Shown in pieces: positions 27,841 to 39,271 of a DNA stretch of 64,000 nt. The notes beneath the pieces were generated by a model. The model searched no databases. It was given only the letters and a program-made list of their open reading frames with translations, and was not told the DNA's origin. Made by a program: the position numbers and the translations under genes. This DNA is from Amycolatopsis sp. 195334CR. Its GTDB lineage: Bacteria; Actinomycetota; Actinomycetes; Mycobacteriales; Pseudonocardiaceae. The stretch is from assembly GCF_017309385.1 (NCBI RefSeq), contig NZ_JAFJMJ010000001.1, positions 1,736,001 to 1,800,000 of the forward strand, given 5' to 3'. Within the stretch, counting starts at the first letter, position 1. Each line of letters opens with the position of its first letter.

Positions 27841-28305
27841 ATGACCTGGGGAAACCTCACCGCGTTCCTGCTCAGTTCGGTCGTGCTGGCCCTCGTGCCC
27901 GGCCCGGCCACCGCCCTGCTGGTGCGCCAGTCGGTGCACGGCAAGCGGGCCGCCTTCGCCGCGGTGGCCGGGATCGAGACCGGCGTGCTGGTCTGGGCGG
28001 TGTCCGCCGCGCTCGGCGTTTCGGCGTTGCTCACCGCGTCCGAGATCGCCTACCAGGCACTGCGGATCACCGGGGTGTGCGTGTTGCTGTGGCTGGGTTT
28101 CCAGGCGCTGCGGGGATCGCGGGTGGCCGCCCCCGAACCGCCGACGGCCGCCTCCGGTTTCCGCGCCGGCCTGGTGATCGCGAGCGTGCTGAGCCGGTTC
28201 ACCGGCTGGCTGCGCAGGGCGGAGATCCGGCGACGCCTGGAACGGGTGACCGGTGTGGTCCTGATCGGCCTCGGCGTCCGGCTGGCGTTCGACACCACTC
28301 GTTGA
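27841..28305 (+). pseudogene. LysE/RhtB-family exporter with internal deletion
   Basis: 154 residues, whereas the family is about 205. The N-terminus is normal (LALVPGPATALLVRQSVHGK, then GVLVWAVSAALGVSALL and the helix ITGVCVLLWLGFQALRG), and so is the C-terminus (RRRLERVTGVVLIGLGVRLA). Between FRAGLVIASVL and SRFTGWLRRAEIR, about 50 residues, including the conserved Asn-Pro-Lys region and one or two helices, are missing in frame. Amino-acid export is therefore unlikely, though the shortened protein could be made. It stands 60 bp before the thiC riboswitch. Confidence 0.7.
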
Positions 28306-28364
28306 CCCCCTTGTTCATCCGGCGGTCGGCATGGCATGGTCGGGGGACAACCGAACACCGCAAC

Positions 28365-28474
28365 CGCGGGAGCTCGCGCCTTGGCGGGCTGAGAGGGTGG
28401 CTGGTGTCCTGTCGAAGGGACCCGGTGCCGCCGACCGCATGAACCTGACCGGGTAATGCCGGCGTAGGGAGTGA
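28365..28474 (+). promoter_or_regulatory. TPP riboswitch (THI element) of thiCD
   Basis: The conserved pyrimidine-sensor motif GGCTGAGAGGGTG (28387 onward) and the pyrophosphate-sensor segment GACCGCATGAACCTGACC followed by GGGTAATGCCGGCGTAGGGAG are both present. The last stem includes the purine-rich stretch directly before the thiC ATG, so TPP binding would hide the ribosome site: translational control is inferred. Confidence 0.96.
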
Positions 28475-30945
<2,471 letters not shown>

Positions 30946-31054
30946 AAACCACCGCCAGCCGACACCAGCCACCCACCACCAAACCGCCAGCCGGCCACTC
31001 CACGCGCCCACCTACCCACCCATCCCTCCCCATCCCCGGTCCACAGCCAAAAAC

Positions 31055-31113
31055 ACGGCGAAGGCCCTGAAGTCAAGGCATCTTTCCCGCCTTGACATCA
31101 GGGCCTTCGCCGT
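31055..31113. terminator. Strong bidirectional terminator between thiD and MarR
   Basis: A 25-base stem with one mismatch (left arm begins ACGGCGAAGGCCCTGAAGTC) and a 9-base loop ATCTTTCCC. It ends 2 bp before the stop of the convergent MarR gene. The preceding 109 bases after thiD show only C/A-rich sequence with no feature. Confidence 0.88.
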
Positions 31114-31115
31114 AG

Positions 31116-31595
31116 TCACACTGAAATACCGGGGTGGCCCCCCTCACCGCATCCCGTCCCAGCCACCTCCCGCAGCAGTTTCTCGCTGCACTCAAGAAAC
31201 CCAGCCAACTCCCCCTCATCCAGATGCCGCTCCAGCGTCTCCGACAGCACCCGCAAATACACCGCCCGAGCCGCCTCCAGCACCCGGCCCCCCTCCTCCG
31301 TCAGCACCGCGTAGACCTCTCGCCGGTTGTGCTCCGGCCGGTCCCGCCGGACCCAGCCGCGATCCACGTGCCGATCGATGATCCGCGTCAACCCGCCCCG
31401 CGTGACGCCGAGCCGGTCGGCCAGGTCGAGCATCTGCAGCTTCCCCCGCTCGCTGCAGCGCAACGCCGTAAGCAGGTCGTGATCGGCCAGTGAACACCCC
31501 GCCTCACCCTCGATCCCCTGGTCGAGCCGGCGCCGGACGGCGCCGTAGAGCTGCTGGAGGTTCCCCCAGGCCCGGGCCGCGTCACTGTCTGCCAT
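31116..31595 (-). CDS. MarR family regulator
   Basis: 159 residues from ATG 31595 (GTG 31598 possible). Winged helix: CSLADHDLLTALRCSERGKL, then LADRLGVTRGGLTRIIDRHV and DRGWVRRDRPEHNRREVYAV as recognition helix and wing. A Cys-rich end (GTGCGEGG) follows. It is divergent from the Ddn-like reductase with 67 bp between, the normal layout for a MarR protein controlling a detoxification or redox enzyme. Confidence 0.9.
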   Translation of the reverse strand: MADSDAARAWGNLQQLYGAVRRRLDQGIEGEAGCSLADHDLLTALRCSERGKLQMLDLADRLGVTRGGLTRIIDRHVDRGWVRRDRPEHNRREVYAVLTEEGGRVLEAARAVYLRVLSETLERHLDEGELAGFLECSEKLLREVAGTGCGEGGHPGISV

Positions 31596-31627
31596 CACCC
31601 GTCCAGTCTAGCCGGAGAACCACACAG

Positions 31628-31655
31628 TTGACGCACTAACGATTGTCGCTACGAT
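31628..31655 (+). promoter_or_regulatory. Promoter of the Ddn-like gene, likely leaderless transcript
   Basis: TTGACG (31628-31633), 16 bp, TACGAT (31650-31655). The expected start point, about 7 bp later, coincides with the ATG at 31663, and no ribosome site precedes that ATG. The repeat ACGAT occurs twice across the spacer and -10 and may bind the neighbouring MarR. Confidence 0.6.
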
Positions 31656-31662
31656 AGTTGTC

Positions 31663-32133
31663 ATGGAAATCGTGACCACGAAGAACGGCACCCGCGGCGC
31701 GCGCGGCACCAAGGCGATGCTGTGGGTGATGAAGCACCTGCGGCAGCGGCTGATCAACCAGCACCGCAAGCAGGGCGACAAGTTCCGGGGCATGGACGTG
31801 CTGTACCTGACCGCGATCGGCGCGAAGTCGGGTGAGCCGCGCACCACCCCGCTGGCCTACTTCCGCGACGGTGACGGCTGGCTGGTGATCGCCTCCGCGG
31901 GCGGTTCGGTGAACAACCCGGCGTGGTACTACAACGTGGCGAAGCACCCCGACCGCGTCTCGATCGAAATCGGCGGCCAGCGGATCCCGGTCACCGCCGA
32001 ACAACTGGACGGCGAGCGCCGAGCCGAAGTCTGGGCGCGGGTGACCGCCGAAGCCCCCAGCTTCTTGGACTACGAAGCCAAAACCGACCGGCTCATCCCG
32101 GTCATCCGCCTGACCCGCACCGAAACCGCCTGA
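31663..32133 (+). CDS. Nitroreductase-family deazaflavin (F420)-dependent oxidoreductase, Ddn-like
   Basis: 156 residues. The split-barrel motif is VLYLTAIGAKSGEPRTTPLA, followed by VIASAGGSVNNPAWYYNVAK and HPDRVSIEIGG, typical of Ddn/FDOR-B proteins that use F420H2 to reduce quinones or nitro compounds. The N-terminus is amphipathic with a basic segment (MLWVMKHLRQRLINQHRKQG), as in membrane-associated Ddn. It is divergent from a MarR gene. The 158 bp to the next gene show nothing distinct. Confidence 0.92.
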   Translation: MEIVTTKNGTRGARGTKAMLWVMKHLRQRLINQHRKQGDKFRGMDVLYLTAIGAKSGEPRTTPLAYFRDGDGWLVIASAGGSVNNPAWYYNVAKHPDRVSIEIGGQRIPVTAEQLDGERRAEVWARVTAEAPSFLDYEAKTDRLIPVIRLTRTETA

Positions 32134-32291
32134 CCCGAGGCGGCAACAAGCGGCGCAAGCCAGCGAGCCAGCCCCACCGAGCCACGAGACGGCGCCAGCC
32201 AACCCAGGCCACCACCGCGGTCACCCCACCGTGCGGCACGAGCCAGCGGGCCGTCCCACCTCCCCCGCACCGGCGAGAGACACTGGTGGGC

Positions 32292-33128
32292 ATGACGGAA
32301 GCTACGAGCCCGCCTGCCGCGCTGACCATCGCCGGCTCCGACTCCGGTGGGGCCGCCGGACTGCAGGCCGACCTGCGCACCTTCCTCACCTGCGGGGTGC
32401 ACGGCCTGGTCGCGGTGACCGCGGTGACCGTGCAGAACACGCTCGGCGTGCACGACCGCACGGACATCCCACCGCACATCGTCGCCGGGCAGATCGAGGC
32501 GGTCGCCGCGGACATGCGGGTCGGGGCGGCCAAAACCGGCATGCTCGCCTCCGCCGAGATCATCGAGGCGGTGGCCGCGGCCTGCGACGCCGCCGAGATC
32601 GGCCGCGACCGGCGCATCCCGTTCGTGGTCGACCCGGTGGCCGCGTCCATGCACGGGCACCCGTTGTTCGACGCGGCCGGCCTCGACGCCCTGCGCGAAC
32701 TGCTGCTCCCCCGCGCCACCGTGCTCACCCCGAACCTCGACGAGGTGCGGCTGCTCACTGGTATCGACGTGACCGACCGGAACGGCATGCGTGACGCGGC
32801 CGTCGCACTGCACGCGCTCGGCCCGCGCCACGTGCTGGTCAAGAGCGGCCACCTGGTCAGCGACCCCGAATGCGTCGACCTGCTCTTCGACGGCGAGGAG
32901 TTCGTCGAGCTGACCGGGCCCCGCCACGAAACCCCGCACACCCACGGCGCCGGCGACGCGATGGCCTCGGCGTTCACCGCCGGCCTCGCCCGCGGCATGC
33001 CGGTGGTCGAAGCAGCCAGGTTCGGCAAGTGGTTCGTCAGCAACGCGGTGGCGAACTCGTACCCGATGGGCGCCAAGGTCGGCCCGGTCTCGGCGTTCTG
33101 GCGGCTGGCTCCGGAGGACCGCGCGTGA
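32292..33128 (+). CDS. thiD: ThiD-like HMP-phosphate kinase, copy 2
   Basis: 278 residues from ATG 32292. Closely similar to the first ThiD across its whole length: TIAGSDSGGAAGLQADLRTF, AAKTGMLASAEIIEAVA, VVDPVAASMHGHPLF, VLTPNLDEVRLLTGIDV, and HTHGAGDAMASAF at the anion hole. It should phosphorylate HMP-P or a related hydroxymethyl-pyrimidine or pyridoxine. Unlike copy 1 it has no riboswitch and is coupled (GTGA) to the channel gene downstream. The pair looks like a local duplication later separated by the MarR/Ddn genes. Confidence 0.9.
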   Translation: MTEATSPPAALTIAGSDSGGAAGLQADLRTFLTCGVHGLVAVTAVTVQNTLGVHDRTDIPPHIVAGQIEAVAADMRVGAAKTGMLASAEIIEAVAAACDAAEIGRDRRIPFVVDPVAASMHGHPLFDAAGLDALRELLLPRATVLTPNLDEVRLLTGIDVTDRNGMRDAAVALHALGPRHVLVKSGHLVSDPECVDLLFDGEEFVELTGPRHETPHTHGAGDAMASAFTAGLARGMPVVEAARFGKWFVSNAVANSYPMGAKVGPVSAFWRLAPEDRA

Positions 33129-33931
33129 CCCGAGAACGGGTGGGGGCGGTCGTCGAGAGCAAGCGGTTCCAGAACTTCATCATCGCGGTGATCATCGGCA
33201 ACGCGATCACGCTCGGGCTCGAGACCTCACCGCGGATGGTCGCCGACCACGGCACCCTCCTGCACACCCTCGACTACCTCGCGCTGAGCATCTTCGTGCT
33301 CGAACTGAGCGCCAAGTTCTACGCCTTCCGCGGTGCCTTCTTCCGGGACCCGTGGAACCTGTTCGACCTGGCCGTGGTGGGCGTCGCGCTGGTGCCGGCC
33401 ACCGGCCCGTTCGCCGTGCTGCGGGCGCTGCGGGTGCTCCGCGTGCTGCGGTTGATCTCCGTGGTGCCGTCGATGCGCAAGGTGGTCACCGGCCTGCTCG
33501 CCGCGGTACCGGGCATGGCCTCGATCGCCGCGCTGCTGGCGTTGATCATCTTCGTGGCCGGGGTGATGGCCACCAAGCTGTTCGGCACGATCACCCCGGA
33601 GCACTTCGGCGATCTCGGCTCCTCGCTGTTCACCCTCTTCCAGGTGATGACCGGCGAAGCGTGGCCGGACATCGCCGACGACGTGATGGCGCAGGCGCCC
33701 GCCGCCTGGATCTTCTTCGTCGTCTACATCCTGATCTCCAGCTTCGCCGTGCTGAACCTCTTCATCGCGGTGGTGGTCAGCGCGATGGAGGACGAACTGC
33801 GCGACGAACTGCGCGAAGAAGAGGACAAGCAGGCAGCCGCCCAGGCCGCGGCGAACCGCGAGATCCTGGACGAACTGCGGGCGCTGCGCTCGGAGATCGC
33901 CGAACTGCGAGCCGAGCGCGAGCGCCCCTAG
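33125..33931 (+). CDS. Single-repeat voltage-gated cation channel (BacNav-like)
   Basis: 268 residues from GTG 33125, overlapping thiD copy 2 by 4 bp. Six helices: S1 about 18-32, S2 48-66, S3 78-91, S4 with arginines every third residue (LRALRVLRVLRL, 99-110), S5 128-152, S6 194-220. The pore helix and filter are FQVMTGEAWPDI, with T176-G-E-A-W180-P-D182 aligned to the TLESWSM filter of NavAb. The C-terminal 48 residues are a charged coiled coil (ELRDELREEEDKQ...), the usual tetramer bundle. It should form a homotetrameric sodium or calcium channel. Confidence 0.93.
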   Translation: MTRERVGAVVESKRFQNFIIAVIIGNAITLGLETSPRMVADHGTLLHTLDYLALSIFVLELSAKFYAFRGAFFRDPWNLFDLAVVGVALVPATGPFAVLRALRVLRVLRLISVVPSMRKVVTGLLAAVPGMASIAALLALIIFVAGVMATKLFGTITPEHFGDLGSSLFTLFQVMTGEAWPDIADDVMAQAPAAWIFFVVYILISSFAVLNLFIAVVVSAMEDELRDELREEEDKQAAAQAAANREILDELRALRSEIAELRAERERP

Positions 33932-33968
33932 GCACCGTCCTACGAGTCACGCTCGCGGGACAGCGCCC

Positions 33969-34406
33969 CTAACCGTCTTCGTCGTCGGAGAGCAGGGCCT
34001 CCAGCGCGGGCAACGCGTCGATCAGCTGGCGGCGCTGGTCCGGGGAAAGCCGGTCGATCCGCCGGTTCAGCTCCTGCACCCTGGTCGAGCGGACGCCGGA
34101 GACCATGCGCTCGCCCTCCTCGGTGGCGGTGGCCAGCCAGGCCCGGCGGTCCACCGGATCCGACTCGCGGCGCACGTACCCGGCCTCGACCAGCGCGGCC
34201 ACTATCCGGGACATGGTCGCGGCGGCCACGCCCTCCTTGGCCGCCAGATCACCGAGGCGCAACTGCCCGTAGTTCACCAGCGTGGCCAGCGCGGAGATCG
34301 CACCGTGGCCGGGGCCCGGCGCGCCCGCCTGCCGCAGCGAGCGGGAAAGCCTGCCCACAGCCAGGAAAAGCCGGCCGGACACGTCCTGAGACGGCGACGT
34401 GGTCAC
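33969..34406 (-). CDS. MarR family regulator
   Basis: 145 residues from GTG 34406, chosen because AAGGAG lies six bases upstream; a longer reading from 34478 would run through the operator. Winged helix: LRLGDLAAKEGVAAATMSRI followed by VAALVEAGYVRRESDPVDRR. A Gln/Arg-rich helix closes the dimer (LSPDQRRQLIDALPALEALL). It lies between the channel gene (convergent, 37 bp) and thiG (131 bp). Targets are unknown; a palindrome just upstream suggests self-control. Confidence 0.9.
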   Translation of the reverse strand: MTTSPSQDVSGRLFLAVGRLSRSLRQAGAPGPGHGAISALATLVNYGQLRLGDLAAKEGVAAATMSRIVAALVEAGYVRRESDPVDRRAWLATATEEGERMVSGVRSTRVQELNRRIDRLSPDQRRQLIDALPALEALLSDDEDG

Positions 34407-34414
34407 CTCACGCT

Positions 34415-34433
34415 CCTTACCGCGCACGTAAGG
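34415..34433 (-). promoter_or_regulatory. Palindromic operator upstream of the MarR gene
   Basis: CCTTAC-N7-GTAAGG, a perfect 6-bp inverted repeat 9 bp before the GTG and overlapping its AAGGAG ribosome site. Position and symmetry suggest autorepression by the MarR protein; no binding data. Confidence 0.5.
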
Positions 34434-34537
34434 TGTGGCGCGGGTCAGCCCCGAGTGGTCGAAAGTGCCGTCAACCATACGTGCCGCAACCCGGGGTTCC
34501 GCGTGAACCCACCGTGATTGTGATGGAGCCCTTCCGC

Positions 34538-35509
<972 letters not shown>

Positions 35510-35510
<1 letters not shown>

Positions 35511-36598
35511 CAGACACTCTCCTTCTCACGAAGCCGGGCCGGATCGGCCGCGGCCACCCCGGGCGGCGCCGGTGCGCCGTCGAGCGCGGCGAGCACCGCG
35601 TCGGCGGTGATCGGCGCCATCAGCAGGCCGTTGCGGTGGTGCCCGGTCGCGGCGAACACCCCGTCCGGCAGCCTGCCGATGAAGGGCAGGTTGTCCACGC
35701 TGGCCGCCCGCAGCCCGGCGGCCGTCTCGGCCAGTTCGTACTCGGCGATCGCCGGGAACACCCGTTCGGCGCCTTCGAGCAGCTCGCGCACCCCGCGTGC
35801 GGTGACCACCTCGTCGAAGCCCGCTTCGTACTGGGTCGCGCCGAGCACCAGCTCACCGCCCGCGCGCGGCACGAGGTAGATGGGACGGCCTTCCGCGTAC
35901 GCCCGCACGGTGTGGGCGGGCGGGCCGAGCGTGGTGCGGCGGGCCCGCAGGCGCAGGATCTCGCCCTTGAGCGGGCGGACCGCGGTTTCCAGCGCCGGGT
36001 GCAGGCGGGCGCTCCACGCCCCCGCGGCGAGCACGACGAGGTCGCTGGTCAGCGTGCGCCCGGTGGTCCGGACGGTCTCCGGGCCGAGTTCGACGACCTC
36101 CTCGCGGATCGGGTCGAGGTGCCGGGCCAGGGCGTCGAGCAGGGCGCGGTTGTCCACCGAGAGGTCGCCCGGGACGGACAGGCCACCGCGGATGGAGCCC
36201 GCGAGGCCGGGTTCCCGCTGCCGCAGTTGTCGACTTGTCAGCTTTTCGGCCTCGCGACCGACGTGGTGGAGGTAGGCCGCGAGCTGGTCGAGCACGCCCA
36301 GGTCAGCGCTGTCCAGAGCGGCGACGAGGGTGCCCTTTTCGGACAGTCCGCACCCGCCGAGGCCTGCGGCGAACCGCGGCCACCGGCGCAGCGACTCCTC
36401 GCCGAGGGTGAGCACTTCCTCCTCGCCGGGCCAGGCCTCGGTGACCGGCGCGAGCATGCCGCCGGCCACCCAGGAGGCGCCGGTCTTCGGCCACGGGTCG
36501 ACCAGTTCGACCTCGTGACCTCGGGTTTTCACGCGCCAGGCGACGGCGAGGCCGACGACTCCGCCGCCGACCACGGTGACGCGGTGTTTTCGCTTCAT
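35510..36598 (-). CDS. thiO: Glycine oxidase ThiO
   Basis: 362 residues from ATG 36598. FAD-binding Rossmann motif [20 protein letters not shown] at the N-terminus, [20 protein letters not shown], and the C-terminal [20 protein letters not shown] with [12 protein letters not shown] near the flavin and substrate. It oxidises glycine to dehydroglycine, the imine used by ThiG. It is the first gene after the TPP riboswitch and is directly joined to thiS. Confidence 0.95.
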
Positions 36599-36605
36599 GG
36601 AAATC

Positions 36606-36692
36606 ACGCTCCCTGCGCCGGCATGACCCGGATCAGGTTCCACGGTCGGAGCGGCAGCTCCCTCTCAGCCCGTGCCTCGGGCTCCCGTGCGG
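36606..36692 (-). promoter_or_regulatory. TPP riboswitch (THI element) of thiOSG
   Basis: On the minus strand: GCACGGGAGCCCGAGGC, then GGGCTGAGAGGGAGC and GACCGTGGAACCTGATCC followed by GGGTCATGCCGGCGCAGGGAG, the conserved sensor arms of the TPP aptamer. It ends 7 bp before the thiO ATG, so control of translation start is likely. Its 5' end lies only 38 bp from the divergent thiE start. Confidence 0.95.
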
Positions 36693-36730
36693 ACATTTCC
36701 ACCGTAACACCGCGGGGTACCGTCGCGAAC

Positions 36731-37396
36731 ATGCCTGGGCTGGATGGTGACGAGATCAGGAAGCGCCTCGACGCGGCGAAGCTGTACCTGTGCGTGGACG
36801 CGCGGGGTGCCCGCGGGGACCTCGCGGAGTTCCTCGACGCGGCGCTGGCCGGTGGGGTGGACGTGGTGCAGCTGCGTGACAAGACCAGCGGCGCGCCGCT
36901 GGAGGCGAAGCAGGAGCTGGCGGCGCTGGAGGTGTTCGCCACCGCGTGCGCCCGGCACGGCGCGCTGCTGTCGGTGAACGACCGCGCGGACGTCGCACTG
37001 GCGGCCGGGGCCGACGTGCTGCACCTCGGTCAGGACGACATCCCGGTGCCGCTGGCCCGGCGCATCCTCGGTGACGACGTGGCGATCGGGCGTTCGACGC
37101 ACTCGGGCGCCCAAGCCCGCGCGGCCGCCGCCGAGGCGGGCGTGGACTACTTCTGCACGGGGCCGTGCTGGCCAACGCCGACCAAGCCGGGCCGGGAAGC
37201 GCCGGGCCTCGACCTGGTGCGGGAAACCGCTTCGCTCGGCACGACCCGGCCGTGGTTCGCCATCGGCGGCATCGACCAGTCGCGGCTGCCGGAAGTCCTG
37301 GAGGCCGGCGCCACGCGAATCGTGGTGGTCCGCGCCATCACCGACGCGGAGGATCCCACGGCGGCGGCTCGCGCGCTGAAATCCGCCCTCGTTTAA
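36731..37396 (+). CDS. thiE: Thiamine-phosphate synthase ThiE
   Basis: 221 residues from ATG 36731. TIM-barrel motifs are [65 protein letters not shown], the pyrophosphate loop [16 protein letters not shown] (where most members have Val-Phe-Pro-Thr) and FAIGGID. It joins HMP-PP and the thiazole phosphate. It is divergent from thiO with 132 bp shared, mostly filled by the thiO riboswitch, so thiE itself appears not to be under a TPP switch. Confidence 0.95.
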   Translation: MPGLDGDEIRKRLDAAKLYLCVDARGARGDLAEFLDAALAGGVDVVQLRDKTSGAPLEAKQELAALEVFATACARHGALLSVNDRADVALAAGADVLHLGQDDIPVPLARRILGDDVAIGRSTHSGAQARAAAAEAGVDYFCTGPCWPTPTKPGREAPGLDLVRETASLGTTRPWFAIGGIDQSRLPEVLEAGATRIVVVRAITDAEDPTAAARALKSALV

Positions 37397-38120
37397 CGTC
37401 CTTCGCCGGCCGGAAAGTCACTACCGGTGGAGTTCGGCGTTCTGGTCCGACTATTTCCGCGACCAGCAGGGCCAGATGGTCTAAAGCCGCGCCGACTCCG
37501 CGGCAGAACGTTGAACAATGGCGACAGACCGCGCGTGTAGAACTGCCGGTCAAGCGTTATACCCAGCTGTCCGGCCGAGCCGAACACCACCCGGCAGGCC
37601 GGACAGCGGCGTGTTCGAGTCGCCGACTCGCGCCGGAAACCTTTGTCGTCCCGGGGCGAAACCACCATACTGGGCACCTGTACCTGTTCTGCACCCGCAG
37701 AGGAGAGCACAAGTGCGACGGCGACGTACGTCCGCACCACCGCCTACCTCATCGTGTGACGAGCAGGGACACATTTTCACCCGGGCAATGCACACGCGCG
37801 CCACCACACGACCGAGCAGACACCGCCCGCGTGCCCACACGACCGCCCGGCCCCTCACCCGGGAAAACCAATCGGCCCCCGGAACGAGTGAGGTGGGCCG
37901 CACTTGATCTTTTTCGCGGATGACACTGCGTCACTTGATAGCACAGACGACTGGATTCCCGCCGCGTCGAAAGTTCTGCCTCAAACTCGCACCCAGAGTG
38001 CGATTCGAATCACCCGAAAACGCCATAGCTCCGAATCTTTCGATGCAATTCGACCTGGTAGCCTCTGTGCCCCGCCAACGGAAACAATCGTGCGACAATT
38101 GACTGCGAGGGGACAAGTCC
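37397..38120. other. 724-bp gap without a supportable gene, falling GC
   Basis: No open frame here has plausible codon use or a recognisable product. GC falls from about 65% near thiE to about 50% at 37,900-38,110, well below the neighbours. No tRNA, repeat or transposase trace was found. The last 25 bases carry GAGGGGAC, the likely ribosome site of the kinase gene at 38121. The promoter of that gene should lie here. Confidence 0.6.
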
Positions 38121-38795
38121 TTGTCCGAGAAAAGTGGAAAAAAAGTGGTCATAGCCGTGGACGGGCCCGCCGCCGCCGGCAAAACGACGACCTGTCTCGC
38201 CCTGGCCGACACCTTTGGCCTGCGCTACCTGGAGAGCGGGCGCACGTATCGGATCGTCGCCTACGAAGCGCTGCGCCGCGGCGTAGCCGTGGAGGACGGG
38301 CGAGCCGTGGTCGGCCTCTGCGACGACCTGATAGACGAAAGCCGCAGCACCAACCTGCTCGCCTCCACCAGATACGAGCCCCAGGAGCTGAGATCGATTT
38401 CGGTCAACCGAACGGTTTCCGCGGTGGCCAGGATCGGCGAATTACGCGGCCGCGTCACCGAGCTCATCCACCTGTGGGCGAACGCGCAAGCCCGGTGCGT
38501 GGTGGAGGGGCGGGACATCGGCACCGTGGTGTTCCCCTCGGCACGGGCGAAGTTCTACTTGACGGCGCGACCGGAAACCAGGGCGCGGCGAAGGGTCCAG
38601 CAGGAGGGGCGCGGTTCCTACGAAGAAGTGCTGAAGGACGTCATCCGGCGTGATGAAGCCGATATGTCACGGAGCGTCTCCCCGCTGAAACCGGCCCCTG
38701 ACGCGGTGGAAATCGACACCACTTCACTCTCCGTCAACCAGGTGGTGGACCGAATGGTCGACGTTTGCCGAACCCGGGGTGTAGCAATTTCATGA
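38121..38795 (+). CDS. Cytidylate kinase-like nucleotide kinase
   Basis: 224 residues from TTG 38121, chosen because GAGGGG lies about eight bases upstream and an in-frame ATG is lacking. P-loop GPAAAGKTTT; LESGRTYR stands where Cmk has LDTGAMYR; the strongly conserved VVEGRDIGTVVFPSA and RPETRARRRVQQEGRGSYEE follow. It should phosphorylate CMP/dCMP or a related nucleotide. Housekeeping cmk normally lies beside der/rluB-type genes; here it is the first gene of a cassette and is coupled (ATGA) to a HIT gene, so a specialised paralog is inferred. Confidence 0.82.
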   Translation: MSEKSGKKVVIAVDGPAAAGKTTTCLALADTFGLRYLESGRTYRIVAYEALRRGVAVEDGRAVVGLCDDLIDESRSTNLLASTRYEPQELRSISVNRTVSAVARIGELRGRVTELIHLWANAQARCVVEGRDIGTVVFPSARAKFYLTARPETRARRRVQQEGRGSYEEVLKDVIRRDEADMSRSVSPLKPAPDAVEIDTTSLSVNQVVDRMVDVCRTRGVAIS

Positions 38796-39271
38796 TCGAC
38801 AACGACGGAACGATGGAGTCGCCCTACGCCCGACGTCGCGGTGGCGACTCCCGGCGATCGGACGGTGACGACGTGACGGACTGCTTGTTCTGCGAAACCG
38901 ACGACCCGTCACTGAACGGCGTCCTGCTCGACGGACAGTTGTTCTACGTTCGCTGGGACAACTTCCCCATCGCCGAAGGACACGTCGAGATCGTGCCCAA
39001 ACGGCACGTGGCCAGTTATTTCGACCTCACCGACGAAGAAGCCGCCGAAGCGTACGAGACCATCAAGAAAGCGCGCGAACTCCTCGACAAGAAGTACCAG
39101 CCGGATGGCTACACGATCGGGGTCAACGAGGGACGAGCGGCGGGACGCACGATCGACCACCTGCACATCCACCTGATTCCACGCCACGAAGGCGACGTAC
39201 CCGATCCACGGGGCGGGGTGCGGGGAGTGCTGCCTGGCCCCCACCCGGACGAGTGGAGTTCTAGGACTTGA
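38792..39271 (+). CDS. HIT-family nucleotide hydrolase/transferase (HIT-1)
   Basis: 159 residues from ATG 38792; starts further in, near VTDCLFCE, are possible. A Cys-x2-Cys (CLFC) opens the domain, then NFPIAEGHVEIVPKRHVASY and the histidine triad HLHIHLIPR with the following GDVPDPRGGVRGVLPG, all typical of bacterial HIT hydrolases that split nucleotide-phosphate linkages through an NMP-histidine intermediate. Its 3' end overlaps the converging methyltransferase gene by 11 bp. Its pairing with a CMP kinase suggests work on the same nucleotide pool. Confidence 0.88.
   Translation: MIDNDGTMESPYARRRGGDSRRSDGDDVTDCLFCETDDPSLNGVLLDGQLFYVRWDNFPIAEGHVEIVPKRHVASYFDLTDEEAAEAYETIKKARELLDKKYQPDGYTIGVNEGRAAGRTIDHLHIHLIPRHEGDVPDPRGGVRGVLPGPHPDEWSSRT

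Noticed and set aside
37590..37650. GTGTTCGAGTC resembling a tRNA T-arm
   Set aside because: The flanking bases do not pair as a T-stem and no acceptor, D or anticodon arms can be folded around it.
37920..38102. 60-residue frame in the low-GC gap
   Set aside because: No ribosome site, no motif, and its codon use does not resemble neighbouring genes.
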